Positions 4,748 through 5,487 of a stretch of DNA of 5,487 bases are shown here, piece after piece. Under the pieces are notes generated by a model. The model was not told where the DNA came from. It worked only from the letters and a program-made list of their open reading frames with translations, and made no database searches. The position numbers were made by a program, and so were the translations under genes. Position 1 is the first letter of the stretch. Every line of letters starts with the position of its first letter. This DNA comes from Spirochaetaceae bacterium (GTDB taxonomy: Bacteria > Spirochaetota > Spirochaetia > Treponematales > Breznakiellaceae): positions 1 to 5,487 of the forward strand of contig JAISLM010000009.1 in the NCBI GenBank assembly GCA_031290855.1, written 5' to 3'.

Positions 4748-4752
4748 AAACA

Positions 4753-5286
4753 ATGAAAAAGTTATTTTTAATTTTGACAATGGCGTTGGCCATGACGGCA
4801 GGAAGCGGCGTGGGGCTTTTCGCGTCCACGCAAAACAGTATCTCGGAAACGGAGGGTATCATGCCGTATTGCACGATTGACGATTTGAACGCCGCCTACG
4901 GCGAAGACCGTATCACCGGCTGGTCGCGCCTTAATCCCGACACGGTAGACCGCGCAATAACGGACGCGGGGGCCGAAATTGACGGCTATCTTTTATCGGG
5001 CGGATATCCCGTGCCGCTTCCCGGCGCGCCCGCTACGGTTAAGAAATACTGTGTCGATATAACGAGCGCGAATTTGGTTCTTAGCGCCGGAGTGCTTGAC
5101 GGCGACCCGGGCGGCAAAGCCGTTTTGGAACAGGCAAAGATAGCGCGTAGTTACCTCGCGAAAGTGGCCGAAGGAAAATTCAAAATACCCGGTTACAGTT
5201 CGGGCGAAGGCGAAACAGTAACGGCGGCGGTTTCCGGCAACGTGAGGGCGCGTAGTCCGGAGCGGCTGGATTTGCGGGGGTATTAA
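4753..5286 (+). CDS. Head-tail connector, Mu gp36-like (DUF1320), with signal-peptide-like N-terminus
   Basis: The full ORF encodes 177 residues. From residue 37 on it reads as a standard DUF1320 protein: MPYCTIDDLNAAYGEDRI, then a helix (DTVDRAITDAGAEIDGYLL), then GGYPVPLPGAPATVKKYCVDIT with the family's PLP turn and helical Cys/Asp segment. Proteins of this family lie between coat and tail genes and are thought to join head and tail. Residues 1-36 are foreign to the family: MKKLFLILTMALAMTAGSGVGLFAS has a basic start, a hydrophobic core and small residues near a possible cleavage after LFA, as in a Sec signal peptide. Both starts have good ribosome binding sites: AGGAGG at 4742-4747 for 4753 and GGAGG at 4851-4855 for ATG 4861. 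The usual family start is 4861 (141 aa). The long form, if made, would be unusual; see the findings. Confidence 0.82.
   Translation: MKKLFLILTMALAMTAGSGVGLFASTQNSISETEGIMPYCTIDDLNAAYGEDRITGWSRLNPDTVDRAITDAGAEIDGYLLSGGYPVPLPGAPATVKKYCVDITSANLVLSAGVLDGDPGGKAVLEQAKIARSYLAKVAEGKFKIPGYSSGEGETVTAAVSGNVRARSPERLDLRGY
4851..4863 (+). promoter_or_regulatory. Alternative start of the connector gene: GGAGG plus ATG 4861
   Basis: GGAGG at 4851-4855, with 5 bases to ATG 4861, allows a 141-aa product MPYCTIDDLNAAYGEDR... that begins just where other DUF1320 proteins begin. This is probably the virion form. It makes the 36 upstream codons either a dispensable leader or a second, exported form. Confidence 0.7.
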
Positions 5287-5487
5287 ATGGCGGGGGCCGG
5301 AATCGAAGTCAGCTTTGACGGCGAATACCAGACGATTATTGACGCGCTTGCCCGCGCATCCGCGCCCGCGCTGTTGCAAATAGCGGAGGCTGGTGGGATC
5401 GCGCTTGAGAAGGTTTCTCAAAAAGCGTTTGACGATAGAGCCGACCCGGCTACCGGCGCGAAGTGGGCTGACAAGGCTGACGGAAGC
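5287..5487 (+). CDS. Virion morphogenesis / tail-completion protein, Mu gpG-like (Phage_tail_S), N-terminal part
   Basis: ATG 5287 follows the previous stop TAA (5284-5286) without a gap, and the frame runs off the window end after 67 residues. The start MAGAGIEVSFDGEYQTIIDAL is followed by a helix (LLQIAEAGGIALEKVSQKAF) and DDRADPATGAKWADKADGS. This matches the family pattern of an N-terminal helix pair and a conserved 'F.dr.dP.tG.kW..l' segment. Members (Mu gpG, P2 gpS-related) act in head or tail completion. In Mu gpG lies right after gpF; here it follows the gp36-like gene instead. The ribosome binding site is poor (GGGGG at 5276-5280, inside the upstream gene), so translation is probably coupled. 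The C-terminus is not seen. Confidence 0.82.
   Translation, partial: MAGAGIEVSFDGEYQTIIDALARASAPALLQIAEAGGIALEKVSQKAFDDRADPATGAKWADKADGS

Noticed and set aside
4701..4752. Possible promoter or terminator in the gap after the coat gene
   Set aside because: Only a 4-bp GCGG/CCGC stem followed by TAAAAAA is present; no T-run on the + strand and no -35/-10 pair that stands out.
1..5487. CRISPR array, tRNA gene, insertion sequence or attachment site
   Set aside because: I saw no regularly spaced direct repeats, no tRNA-like cloverleaf, no transposase or integrase motifs and no flanking direct repeats.

Overview
The window is a piece of the virion-structure operon of a Mu-like (transposable-type) tailed phage or prophage. 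All recognisable genes lie on the + strand and are tightly packed. They overlap by 4 to 14 bases or are separated by short gaps, and almost all have a clear AG-rich Shine-Dalgarno site. No integrase, transposase, tRNA, rRNA, CRISPR array or convincing rho-independent terminator is visible. The host is bacterial and uses strong GGAGG-type ribosome binding sites with a fairly GC-rich codon style (many gcg, cgc, ggc codons). I cannot name the host from this sequence.

Layout, left to right: (1) the C-terminal end of a Mu gp29-like portal protein, cut by the window start; (2) a Mu gpF (gp30)-like minor head protein, 396 aa, whose C-terminus carries an extra domain resembling the PBECR phage nuclease-like group; (3) a 222-base stretch with three inverted repeats and a doubtful small ORF, tied to the end of the gpF gene by a perfect 17-bp inverted repeat; (4) a 198-aa papain-like (C39-type) cysteine peptidase, unexpected inside a head operon; (5) a 120-base structured gap; (6) a Mu gpI-like prohead protease with a nested in-frame scaffold gene (gpZ-like) that has its own internal ribosome binding site; (7) a small DUF2190-like capsid decoration protein; (8) the HK97-fold-type major capsid protein; (9) a Mu gp36-like (DUF1320) head-tail connector whose ORF starts with a signal-peptide-like leader; (10) the start of a gpG-like virion morphogenesis / tail-completion protein, cut by the window end.

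Together these genes would build a procapsid: portal and gpF at the portal vertex, coat protein arranged around the scaffold, protease maturing the shell, decoration protein stabilising it, and the gp36/gpG products closing the neck and joining head to tail. Three parts do not follow from the standard Mu plan: the cysteine peptidase with its structured upstream DNA, placed where Mu has gpG; the toxin-like domain fused to gpF; and the Sec-type leader on the connector. The family calls are from recognition of motifs and gene order, not from database searches.
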